Assembly (NCBI RefSeq): GCF_016583795.1
Contig: NZ_NRRS01000025.1
Location: forward strand, 1-50,195
Length of the DNA stretch: 50,195 nt
Origin: Rhabdochromatium marinum
GTDB taxonomy: Bacteria > Pseudomonadota > Gammaproteobacteria > Chromatiales > Chromatiaceae
Reading direction: 5' to 3'
Each line of letters starts with the position of its first letter. Position 1 is the first letter of the stretch. This document shows, one piece after another, positions 26,260 through 34,031 of this stretch. The position numbers and the translations under genes were made by a program. A model generated the notes under the pieces. That model did not search any database, had not been told where the DNA came from, and was given only the letters and a program-made list of their open reading frames with translations.

Positions 26260-27102
26260 ATGACCACACAGACAGCACAGACAGCACAAGCGGCACAAAC
26301 AACGCAGACCACACGGAAACCTCCGACACCCATGCCTGATTCATCCCCGGGGCCGCATCGCATTTATTTCACCAAGGTCATGCATCGGCGGCTGTTTCCG
26401 GTCGAGTATCGCTTTATCTACAATGTCTTCAGTCTGATGATCGACATTGACGCGCTGGAGCAGCTACCACGCGGCCCGCGTCTGGGCAAATTCCAGCTGG
26501 TACGCTTTAATCCCGCCGATCATGGCCCGCGCGATGGCCAGCCCTTGCGCCCCTGGGTGGAAGCCGTGCTGCGCAGCCGGGGCATCGAGTTGGACGGTGG
26601 TCGCATCCGGCTGCTCTGCTTCCCGCGCGTGCTCGGCTTTGGCTTTAATCCGCTCAGCCTGTGGTATTGCGAACATCGCGACGGCAGTCTGCGTGCCGCC
26701 ATCGGCGAGGTCAGCAACACCTTCGGCGGCAAGCACTTCTATCTGCTCGCCCAGGACGGCGCGCCTATTGACTGGCCACTGCGCGCGCGCGCCACCAAGT
26801 GCTTCCACGTCTCACCCCTGATGGATATGGCCGGCGATTACCGCTTTCGCCTGTCCAAACCCGATGAGCGCCTGTCGGTGATGATCCGCCAGTTCCATGA
26901 CGATGGCCGCCTGAAGCTGGTCGCCAGCCAGGCCGGTACTGGCGAACCCCTCACCGAGCGCAGCCTGAGACGGGCCTTGCGACGCATGCCGCTGATGACC
27001 ATTAAGGTGATTGCCGCCATTCACTGGCAGGCGCTAAAAATCTGGCTGCGTGGCGCACCCCTATGCCCCACGCCCCCGGCTCCTGAACACGAGGTAACCT
27101 GA
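26260..27102 (+). CDS. DUF1365 family protein
   Basis: The 280-residue protein is recognised by HRIYFTKVMHRRLFPVEYRF, ALRSRG-type basic segments, LLCFPRVLGFGFNPLSLWYC and EVSNTFGGKHFY, typical of DUF1365. The biochemical role is unknown; the family is nearly always encoded between an FAD oxidoreductase and a cyclopropane-fatty-acid synthase, as here. The first 24 residues are a Thr/Gln/Ala-rich tract (TTQTAQTAQAAQTTQTT) coded by repeats of ACA and GCACA, and the true start may be the later ATG at 26332 (MPDSSPGPHRI). It begins 3 bases after the oxidoreductase stop and its TGA overlaps the next ATG. Confidence 0.85.
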   Translation: MTTQTAQTAQAAQTTQTTRKPPTPMPDSSPGPHRIYFTKVMHRRLFPVEYRFIYNVFSLMIDIDALEQLPRGPRLGKFQLVRFNPADHGPRDGQPLRPWVEAVLRSRGIELDGGRIRLLCFPRVLGFGFNPLSLWYCEHRDGSLRAAIGEVSNTFGGKHFYLLAQDGAPIDWPLRARATKCFHVSPLMDMAGDYRFRLSKPDERLSVMIRQFHDDGRLKLVASQAGTGEPLTERSLRRALRRMPLMTIKVIAAIHWQALKIWLRGAPLCPTPPAPEHEVT

Positions 27103-28373
27103 TGGCACGCGAGAAGTCAGCTGAGGCAACGTTGCCTTGGCATAAAGGGCTTTGGCACAAAGGGCTGGCGTTGCAGCCATTCAGCCACATCCTGGATGGT
27201 CTGTTACAACGCCAGCTTCAGGTCGGACAGCTCAAGCTGTTCTTGAGCCAGCGCCTGCACCGCATTGATGGACAGACCGCCGGCCCCCAGGCCGAGATGC
27301 ACCTGCACCGCCCGCTAGCCTTCGCCCGGCGCATCGCCACCCGTGGTCTGCTCGGGCTGGGCGAAAGCTACATGGCGGGCGACTGGGACAGCCCTGATCT
27401 GACCGGCCTGCTGTATCTGCTGGCCGTCAACGAGCCATCCTTCGCCAATCTCCAACACGGCAGCTGGCTCGGGCGTCTCGGCGCTCTGCTGCATCACCAC
27501 CGCCGCCCTAACACCCGGCGCGGCAGCCGCAAGAACATTGCCCATCACTACGATCTCGGCAATGACTTCTACCGTCTGTGGCTGGATGCGGGCATGACCT
27601 ATTCCTCAGCGCTGTTTGATAACCAGTCGCCGGAGGACGATGCGTCTCTTGCTCAGAATCTGGATCTGGAGCAGGCCCAGAGCCGGAAATACCAATCCCT
27701 GCTCGCCATGCTAGGCGCCGAGCCCGGCCAGCATCTGCTGGAAATTGGCTGCGGCTGGGGGGGCTGCGCCGCTCAGGCGCTGACGGATGGCCTGCGGGTC
27801 ACCGGCATCACCCTGTCGGCTGAACAACTCGCCTGGGCGCGCCAGCGCCTGGCCGCACCCATTGCCGCCGGCCAAGTCGATCTGCGCCTGTGCGACTACC
27901 GGGATCTGGATGAATCCTTCGACCAGATTATTTCCATCGAAATGTTCGAGGCGGTGGGCGAGCGTTACTGGCCGGTCTACATGGAAACCCTGCGCCGTCT
28001 GCTGCGCCCCGGCGGACGCGCCGCCCTGCAAGTCATCACTATGGCCGAGCAACACTTCGCCGGCTATCGCGCCAGCCCGGACTTTATTCAGCACTACATT
28101 TTTCCCGGCGGCATGCTGCCGACGCCGGAGCGTTTTGATGCCGCTGCGGCTGACGCTGGCCTGCGTATAACCAAGCGGCGCTGGTTTGGGCCGGACTACG
28201 CTCGCACCCTGGCGCTGTGGCAACAGCGGTTCCTCGCGCAACGCGAACAGGTGCTAGCGCTAGGCTATGATGAGCGCTTCCTGCGCATGTGGCGTTACTA
28301 CCTCGCCTACTGCGAAGCCGGTTTTCGCGATAGGCGCCTGGATGTAATGCAAGTTGTGCTGCATGCCTCCTGA
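27102..28373 (+). CDS. cfa: Cyclopropane-fatty-acyl-phospholipid synthase family methyltransferase
   Basis: This enzyme transfers a methylene from S-adenosylmethionine to double bonds of membrane phospholipid acyl chains. The 423-residue protein has the N-terminal SCP-like region (LLGLGESYMAGDWDSPDLTGLL), the joint NIAHHYDLGNDFYRLWLD, the SAM site LLEIGCGWGGCAAQAL and the catalytic-domain stretch ISIEMFEAVGERYWPVYMETL, followed by YIFPGGMLPTPERF. A short duplication PWHKGLWHKGL sits near the N-terminus. The ATG overlaps the preceding stop by one base (TGATG). In this operon context it might add a methyl group in a modified-fatty-acid pathway instead of forming an ordinary cyclopropane. Confidence 0.92.
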   Translation: MAREKSAEATLPWHKGLWHKGLALQPFSHILDGLLQRQLQVGQLKLFLSQRLHRIDGQTAGPQAEMHLHRPLAFARRIATRGLLGLGESYMAGDWDSPDLTGLLYLLAVNEPSFANLQHGSWLGRLGALLHHHRRPNTRRGSRKNIAHHYDLGNDFYRLWLDAGMTYSSALFDNQSPEDDASLAQNLDLEQAQSRKYQSLLAMLGAEPGQHLLEIGCGWGGCAAQALTDGLRVTGITLSAEQLAWARQRLAAPIAAGQVDLRLCDYRDLDESFDQIISIEMFEAVGERYWPVYMETLRRLLRPGGRAALQVITMAEQHFAGYRASPDFIQHYIFPGGMLPTPERFDAAAADAGLRITKRRWFGPDYARTLALWQQRFLAQREQVLALGYDERFLRMWRYYLAYCEAGFRDRRLDVMQVVLHAS

Positions 28374-28890
28374 CCCAGCACTTCCCCCCCAGGAGCGCCT
28401 GCGCTACCCGCTGGAACGCTACGATGCCCAGTTTAATTTGCGCATCCCGGCCACGCTGTGGCTCATCATGGTGCTGCTGCTCCGCCATGGACTCCTGCTG
28501 ATCATCACCTTCATGCCCACCACCGGCAAGGAGATCACCGTCCTGCGCGACCTGATCCGGCCCGAATTTCTGCTTGCCGATGCCCTAGCGCTGCCGGTTT
28601 TCATCAGCGCCATTCGGCGTAACGCCAAGCGCACCCCGGCCTGGATGCCTCGCGTCTGGCGCCACGCCCGCACCTTGCTCAGCCTGTCGCTGTTGCTGTA
28701 CCTCGGCCTGCTAAGCGCCCCGCTGGTCGCAGGAACCGGGCCGCTGGTGCAACGCCTGTCCGAGGCCGCCCTGCTCTCCGCGCTGCTCAACCTCGCCGCC
28801 CTCGCCTACCTGTGGCGCTCGCCGCTGCTGCCCGACCTGTTTCGCGACTGGCCCCAGCCATTACCCAGCGCTCTATGGCATGAAAACTGA
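28363..28890 (+). CDS. DUF2919-like inner-membrane protein
   Basis: The 175-residue protein has about four hydrophobic segments (LWLIMVLLLRHGLLLIITF, FLLADALALPVFISAI, LLSLSLLLYLGLLSAPLVAG, LLSALLNLAALAYLW) after a short charged N-terminus, resembling DUF2919. The start at 28363 overlaps the end of the cfa gene by 11 bases, so it belongs to the same operon. Function is unknown; location suggests membrane-lipid modification. Nothing resembling a terminator was seen before the IS relic that begins 105 bases downstream. Confidence 0.72.
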   Translation: MPPDPALPPQERLRYPLERYDAQFNLRIPATLWLIMVLLLRHGLLLIITFMPTTGKEITVLRDLIRPEFLLADALALPVFISAIRRNAKRTPAWMPRVWRHARTLLSLSLLLYLGLLSAPLVAGTGPLVQRLSEAALLSALLNLAALAYLWRSPLLPDLFRDWPQPLPSALWHEN

Positions 28891-28995
28891 CCAGATGGCC
28901 TCACGAATGCTACCTCCGTGTTTCACATTGATTAATATCCACTGAGAAAAGTATAGTCTCTTAATATGATATCCGGACATTTTAAAGGAACTTAA

Positions 28996-29392
28996 TATAG
29001 TGGACCCCATGTCCAGGACAAATTTAGCTCGAATTTAAGTTAGTTTACTCACCAGCCGCAGCGGTTTGGCGCTGCCCCAAATCTTTGCCAGACGAAGCCG
29101 TAGCGGCGCAACAGGCCTCCTCCAACGTCTCTGCTCCATCAACCTTGAAATGGTCGACAACCACAGCTCCACCTCCCTGAGCGCTGTGATGCACCTCATC
29201 GGGGGTGCAATACCCCAAACTCTGATGCGGTCGCCCGCTGTTGTAGAAAGAGAAATACTCCGTCAACCAACTTTTGCCTTGAACGCCGCCGTGAAGGTCT
29301 TACGCTGTCTCTCGCTCATCTCGTCTCTCCAAGCTTCTTCAGTCGGGCAAGGACTAACTTAAATTGGTGTCCTGATTTTGGGGTTCACTATA
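28996..29392 (-). mobile_element. IS3-family element reduced by an internal deletion
   Basis: Imperfect terminal inverted repeats of about 30 bases bound the element: AGTGGACCCCATGTCCAGGA at the left and, reversed, AGTGAACCCCAAAATCAGGA at the right, both preceded by TAT. Inside are the first residues of OrfA and the last part of OrfB only, so roughly two thirds of a normal IS3-type element are missing. It cannot move by itself but keeps both ends and might be mobilised in trans. Confidence 0.87.
29045..29319 (-). pseudogene. IS3 transposase remnant (OrfA start joined to OrfB end)
   Basis: From the ATG at 29319 the minus strand reads MSERQRKTFTAAFKAK, the OrfA N-terminus. After a deletion junction near 29270 it continues in another frame as WLTEYFSFYNSGRPHQSLGY, the OrfB C-terminal end of the DDE domain, then CTPDEVHH. 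The DDE catalytic core is absent, so no active transposase is encoded. Confidence 0.85.
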
Positions 29393-29645
29393 CAAGGCGG
29401 GATTCCATGTGCCATACAAGCGGGTGGTCTAAAGTTAATGGCATTGCTTCTATCCTGACACTGAGGGGAATAAGAGAGCGGAGTTTTATGTTTGCGCCCG
29501 CGCCGCGCGGCAAAATGCACTCAATGTTCGCTATTCCCCCAAAAGACGTCTGGTATTTTTCAACGCGTTCCTATAATCTCTTAATTCCGGTTTGGCTTAG
29601 CCAAACTTGTTAAAACCCCCTAAAACTCTGGTATGGAAAACTCCA
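29393..29645. other. Non-coding stretch between the IS3 relic and the lipoprotein gene
   Basis: The 250 bases hold only a 68-codon frame with no recognisable content. GGTTTGGC-ttag-CCAAAC at about 29588-29607 is a small inverted repeat. Base composition is AT-richer than the DNA before 28.9 kb. Confidence 0.4.
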
Positions 29646-30212
29646 ATGCGTAAACTACTGATTTTAGCACTCACTGCTTTGATGACGATTACGATTAGCC
29701 TTAGCGGCTGCGTTGCAACCACCGGCGGCACAAATGAAGAGAAAGGAACAGCGATAGGAACGACCGGAGGCGCTCTCCTCGGTGGCATCATTGCAAATAA
29801 TGCTGGTGGGAATACAGCTCTTGGTGCCATCATCGGTGGCGCGGTCGGCGGCCTAATAGGCAATCGTATCGGCGCCGCTCTTGATGAACGTGAGAGACAG
29901 GAGTTAGCACGATTGACGAAACGTGCCGCACGAGCAAAGACCAATCAAAAATTTGTCGCTGAAGTTGCGCCTCCGCCACAAAAAGTCGCTAAAACTTCGT
30001 CCTCAAAATCGAGTTCTTCGTCTGCAAAAGCGAAACCCGCAGCAGCACCGAAGCCGACTAAACTCGAGGTAACGCCAGGCGAAATATATACAAAATCAGA
30101 CGGTCAGCAATGTCGCAACATCGCACAAGTCGCGATTAAAGACGGGAAAACTTATAAGGATAACACAACCATGTGCAAGTCCGGTTCCAACTGGACCGCA
30201 ACGGCTGTCTAA
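29646..30212 (+). CDS. Glycine-zipper outer-membrane lipoprotein
   Basis: The 188-residue product has a lipoprotein signal (LLILALTALMTITISLSGC). A glycine-zipper membrane segment follows (GTAIGTTGGALLGGIIANNAGG and ALGAIIGGAVGGLIGNRIG), as in SlyB/OmsB-like proteins. A Ser/Lys/Ala-rich linker leads to a C-terminal segment with two Cys (DGQQCRNIAQVAIKDGKTYK, TTMCKSG). The ATG at 29646 is used because an upstream frame would not start with a signal. It stands alone on the plus strand at the left border of the caspase island, converging on the FlgT-like gene. The family usually stabilises or spans the envelope; a specific role is unknown. Confidence 0.78.
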   Translation: MRKLLILALTALMTITISLSGCVATTGGTNEEKGTAIGTTGGALLGGIIANNAGGNTALGAIIGGAVGGLIGNRIGAALDERERQELARLTKRAARAKTNQKFVAEVAPPPQKVAKTSSSKSSSSSAKAKPAAAPKPTKLEVTPGEIYTKSDGQQCRNIAQVAIKDGKTYKDNTTMCKSGSNWTATAV

Positions 30213-30273
30213 ACAACAACTTGCAACCGACCGCTAAAGTCGGGAAAAAGGGCAAGGATGCCCTCCACAACAG

Positions 30274-31710
30274 TTAGAAGTTATTAATTTCGTCCATCAC
30301 TGCAGAATTCGTACCTGCATCAGTCGTATTCTCAAGAAAAGCAACAGCAGCAGGATTTACAGCCTCTACTTTTTTGAGCGTTTCGTCATTCTGCGCAACT
30401 TGTGCGATCCTGGCGGGTGATGCGTTCGCGAGTGATGCTGGTGGCTTAGTATTGAATTCTTCAACAAGTTCGGCTTGATTCTTCTCGGATTGAAACAACA
30501 AAGTGACAACATCCCGAGTGAGGGATTCAACACGGTAAACATTCTCTCCAAACTTGGCGTTTAGCGGCTTTATGACTGCAGAATTGATAGTCTGCGCAAA
30601 ATCGGCCTGGCCGCCTGCAAAGTTCACTTCGTATAAAGTGAGTCCGCTCGTTGTGTAATTTCTTAGCGAAACATCAAGAAAAGGACGCAGACCAATCATT
30701 TCCTTCTTGAGCAATACCCCGATGTCATAACTCGGCAGACCAACAACACGTAACTCAAAAAGGTGGTTGGGTTGAACCAGATGTGACTCGAAAAAATCTT
30801 TTGAAAATTCTTGACCGATCATACGACCAACATCTTCAAGTGCTTGATCCTCAGTCGACCAACTATTATGCCTTGGAACCTTATTATTGAAGTAAATTTC
30901 TTCCCCTGTATTGTTGTTAACACACTTAACCGTCCAGGAGGTAATCAGATGTTTCTTGAGTCGGATTCCAGATGAATTCAGTTTGACTTCCCTAACATCG
31001 AACCTGACACGACCCAAGATCGAGAAATCAGCGGCCTTGAGATGAGAAACAGAGACCGTGGTCTGAGTCTGATTGGAAAGCGCTGAGGATTCCATCATCT
31101 CGGTCTTCAATGCTTGTGTTGCATCCTCTGACCAGACGCGATAACCAAATTCCAAGATACGCTCTTTTAGTAGATTCTCTGCGATATCTGATCGTGTCTG
31201 CCAACTCCCGCGATCAGCGTCCTGTGCATAGACAGCCACTGAGATACGGGGATTGCCATAGTCGCGGATATAGCTGATGCGAGACTGACGCGACATCGTG
31301 CGCAGCGCATCCTGAACGCCAGTAAGATAGACTTCGGCTTTGATCATCATATGCGCGAAACCATCATCTGCCACCCAAGGTTTGCTTTCCTTGATCACCC
31401 GTTTGATCAGTCCCTTTGTTTCACTAAGAACTCGATCATCGATTAATGTGTAGTTCTCAACCAGAGTACTTCCCTCAACAAAAACACCAACGGCTTTCTC
31501 GATCGCTTGACGCCTTGCATCTCGCCTCAGATCATCTATCAAGAGGCCTTTGTCCCTTGCGTATGTCTCAGCATTTGGATCGGCCAAACCCTCGGCGGTC
31601 ACCATGATCGTATTTTGAGCAAATGCCGGACTTAAAACACTGAAGAGAAGACAGACCACACCGAGCAGTAATCCTCGGCGAGCTAAAACCTCTGACTTCT
31701 TAACCATCAT
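30274..31710 (-). CDS. Secreted FlgT/LPP20-like protein of unknown function
   Basis: The roughly 478-residue product begins with a signal peptide (GLLLGVVCLLFSVLSPAFAQ). The N-terminal domain resembles FlgT and LPP20 proteins (DLRRDARRQAIEKAVGVFVEG). A middle CsgG/LpoB-like region (AADFSILGRVRFDVREVKL) and a predicted alpha-beta tail follow. No flagellar genes are near, so a flagellar role is unlikely. The start is one of two ATGs at 31710/31707 because GAGGG precedes them; an ATG at 31719 has no such site. It is the last gene of the minus-strand set running from the WD40-caspase gene at 37481 and is set apart by 120 bases. Codon use is AT-richer than in flanking chromosomal genes. Confidence 0.62.
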   Translation of the reverse strand: MMVKKSEVLARRGLLLGVVCLLFSVLSPAFAQNTIMVTAEGLADPNAETYARDKGLLIDDLRRDARRQAIEKAVGVFVEGSTLVENYTLIDDRVLSETKGLIKRVIKESKPWVADDGFAHMMIKAEVYLTGVQDALRTMSRQSRISYIRDYGNPRISVAVYAQDADRGSWQTRSDIAENLLKERILEFGYRVWSEDATQALKTEMMESSALSNQTQTTVSVSHLKAADFSILGRVRFDVREVKLNSSGIRLKKHLITSWTVKCVNNNTGEEIYFNNKVPRHNSWSTEDQALEDVGRMIGQEFSKDFFESHLVQPNHLFELRVVGLPSYDIGVLLKKEMIGLRPFLDVSLRNYTTSGLTLYEVNFAGGQADFAQTINSAVIKPLNAKFGENVYRVESLTRDVVTLLFQSEKNQAELVEEFNTKPPASLANASPARIAQVAQNDETLKKVEAVNPAAVAFLENTTDAGTNSAVMDEINNF

Positions 31711-31833
31711 TGCCCTCATTGAGCCGCATGAAAATTTCTAATTGCATTCCGCATCCCGAACCGAAGGTGCTTGCCGCTATCTGGCATGTGGCATAGCCAT
31801 CCCTGGCGCTGTCTGTTTTATCAGTCGAGCATC

Positions 31834-32700
31834 CTAGCGGAGCAGGTCAGTTCCCCCGCCGGCACCATTGCTGCTCTGACCTTGACCGCTAGAGCTGGCA
31901 CCGATCGGCACGTCGATCATGCCTTCTCGGATCTCCGCGCCACGACGGATACTTGTGGCGGTCATTCCGGCACTGCCACTTGAAGATTCACTGAAATCAT
32001 CGACCTGTGCGCCAACGCCTTCAACTTCGATGACCTCATCGTCGTAGTTCAGCTTTTGGTTCAGAACATCCTCTACCTCACCAAACCGGAGACGCATCTT
32101 TACAAAGGCATCGCCGTTCTCATCCCAACGGTAATCGACAAGATCGGCGCCATAGATCGCAGCCATCATGCGCGCGCGAACATCATCGGACTGCAAAAGG
32201 TAGTCACGCACCGAAGTGTTTGAATTGATTTCGAATCCCACGATGGTTTTTGCAAGTTGCTTATAAGAATCGAGTTCGGCGGCACGAAGTGCTTGCAACG
32301 GTCCAGCCATTGCAGGTGTGGATGTGGCAAAACCGAAGCGCTTGATCGTCTGACCACCATAGTCAATATTCTTGCCGACGATGTTGCTGACTTTACCAAG
32401 TTTGATACTTGCTTCGACTTGGGCGATATCCTTATCCGGATCATAAAGAATGTCGGTGTACTCGATTCCCTTTATCGCAGCGGCCGTCTTTGCGTCAATA
32501 CGAACTTCTTGAGCAACGAGATCCTCGACGCTCTCGCGGCTTCGTATTTTCAATCCGACCACACTTTCAACCACGGCACGTTCTGCGATGACCTTCGCTG
32601 CATTGACGGTCATTAATTTTTTGTTTCCGGCGACCCCCTGCGCAGAAAAAACGATCAACACAACCGTGAATATCGCCAATAACACCCGATTTTTCTTCAC
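31834..32700 (-). CDS. Secreted LPP20-like two-domain protein
   Basis: The 288-residue product has a signal peptide (VLLAIFTVVLIVFSAQGVAG). Two similar segments then follow, each with an Ala-rich helix and an acidic strand: VNAAKVIAERAVVESVVGLKI and LRAAELDSYKQLAKTIVGFEI, as in LPP20-type proteins. A Gly/Ser-rich tail follows. The start is the GTG at 32700, with AGGAGG five bases ahead. Function is unknown. It lies between the FlgT-like gene and a small secreted protein on the same strand, with gaps of 114-123 bases, and shares the helix pattern with its neighbour at 30274, which suggests a common ancestral domain. Confidence 0.6.
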   Translation of the reverse strand: MKKNRVLLAIFTVVLIVFSAQGVAGNKKLMTVNAAKVIAERAVVESVVGLKIRSRESVEDLVAQEVRIDAKTAAAIKGIEYTDILYDPDKDIAQVEASIKLGKVSNIVGKNIDYGGQTIKRFGFATSTPAMAGPLQALRAAELDSYKQLAKTIVGFEINSNTSVRDYLLQSDDVRARMMAAIYGADLVDYRWDENGDAFVKMRLRFGEVEDVLNQKLNYDDEVIEVEGVGAQVDDFSESSSGSAGMTATSIRRGAEIREGMIDVPIGASSSGQGQSSNGAGGGTDLLR

Positions 32701-32822
32701 AGCAACCTCCTAACACCTTAGCCTCGTTCAATTTTAACCCAGTAGCGCTGCGTCACAAATCGATGACGCCATCACATTCGATCACGCCTTAGACTGATCG
32801 GACAGCGAATGAGTCGCCTCTT

Positions 32823-33353
32823 TTACCAAGAGTCCAACATATGCCCTCCATCGGGAAAAATGACTGGAATCTCAAGTTTTTGTTCATTCACTGCCTTAGT
32901 TTCGGTACCGCTATTTACGGAAACCACCCTTCGCCAGATATTTTGGCGAATGCCAATCTCCATAATGGGGGCTGGAATGGTTCCCAATCTAATTAAACTT
33001 TGATACCTATCGTTCATGCTGAGAACCGAAGGTACAAACAAAAAAGGACGTATCAATGGTTGCCCCCCTTTCTCTTTACGGCGACTGTTCGCAGAGATTT
33101 CTCGTGCAAGGCGGCTAAGCCGACGCACGCCGCCGATTTGGACATCGCGGATTGAATTATCTCCAACTACCCGCCCAGAGAATCGGTAATCCCCCTCGGC
33201 ATCTGAAGGCAGCACGGACCCAGCGATTTCATCACTGAGCTGCAATAGCCCATTTGCATTTTCGGCCATTAACGCGCTGTTGCCTCCAATGCTAGCAATA
33301 GCATACACGATTAAACCGAGCCCGAGCAGGTGCCTCCAGAAACTTTTTTTCAC
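32823..33353 (-). CDS. Small secreted protein, unknown
   Basis: The 176-residue product starts with a hydrophobic signal (HLLGLGLIVYAIASIGGNS) and has no family I recognise. The mature part is basic in the middle (RRLSRLAREISANSRRKEKGG) with a Pro-rich loop (PFLFVPSVLSMND). The GTG start at 33353 is 6 bases after the stop of the TPR lipoprotein gene, so it is almost certainly cotranscribed with it and probably with the WD40-caspase gene. Confidence 0.6.
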   Translation of the reverse strand: MKKSFWRHLLGLGLIVYAIASIGGNSALMAENANGLLQLSDEIAGSVLPSDAEGDYRFSGRVVGDNSIRDVQIGGVRRLSRLAREISANSRRKEKGGQPLIRPFLFVPSVLSMNDRYQSLIRLGTIPAPIMEIGIRQNIWRRVVSVNSGTETKAVNEQKLEIPVIFPDGGHMLDSW

Positions 33354-33359
33354 GATTTA

Positions 33360-33998
33360 TTACCAATCACTAGGTTTTAGTGCTCGACCACCACCAGTAA
33401 AGGTATCTGTCTTTTGATAGGTCGGACGCGTTGATGTTTTTCGTGAGCCAGAAGAAGAAGACCGACAAACCTCGCGCTGAGTCCGTCTTAGCCCATCTTT
33501 AGCGTCGAGTAGGCTCGGATCAATTGCGAGTGCTTTTTTATACATGTAAACGCTAAGCTTACATTTTCCTTGCATGCGATAAATCTCGCCAAGGTAATAA
33601 TAGGGGTAAGGGTCAGCCGGTACGAGCGTCGTCGCTCGTTCCAAATAGGGCTTGGCGAATCCGTAATCTTTGCGCTCAAAATAGAGCTTTCCAGCGCTAG
33701 CTTGGGCTTTACCAAGATTTGGCTGAACTGCGATAGCATCAAGATAGGCATTCAATGCAAGCTGATCACGTCCCGTCGCTTCGTAAGCCTGGCCTAATCC
33801 ATAGAAGGCTTCACCATATCTTGGATCCAAACGGACGGCTTCCTGGAAATTTTCGATTGCTTGGCTGAAGTTTTCGGCCGCTAATGCCGATATGCCGCGT
33901 TGGTAATAGTCGGATGCCGCGCCTGGTCCCACAGGAATTGTCTGCTGACAAGCTGTAAGGGCCAGCATCACCGGGATAAAAAAAATCAGTTTACGCAT
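33360..33998 (-). CDS. TPR lipoprotein
   Basis: The 212-residue product has a lipobox (LIFFIPVMLALTAC) and about four tetratricopeptide repeats from residue 30 to 155: YYQRGISALAAENFSQAIEN, EAFYGLGQAYEATGRDQLAL, KLYFERKDYGFAKPYLERAT and YYYLGEIYRMQGKCKLSVYM. It ends in a Ser/Thr/Lys-rich tail. TPRs bind protein partners, so it may tether the module to the outer membrane. The ATG at 33998 has AGAGGGA upstream and is preferred over a TTG one codon earlier. It follows the WD40-caspase gene by 33 bases and precedes the small secreted protein by 6. Confidence 0.8.
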   Translation of the reverse strand: MRKLIFFIPVMLALTACQQTIPVGPGAASDYYQRGISALAAENFSQAIENFQEAVRLDPRYGEAFYGLGQAYEATGRDQLALNAYLDAIAVQPNLGKAQASAGKLYFERKDYGFAKPYLERATTLVPADPYPYYYLGEIYRMQGKCKLSVYMYKKALAIDPSLLDAKDGLRRTQREVCRSSSSGSRKTSTRPTYQKTDTFTGGGRALKPSDW

Positions 33999-34031
33999 CA
34001 ATTAGTCCCTCTTTAAGTTTAACCAATTCAT

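Noticed and set aside
29407-29613. A 68-codon frame between the IS3 relic and the lipoprotein gene
   Set aside because: No ribosome site, no family resemblance and unusual composition; not supported as a gene.
30274-31710. A flagellar role for the FlgT-like protein
   Set aside because: No flagellar genes are in the window, and its neighbours are LPP20-like and caspase genes.
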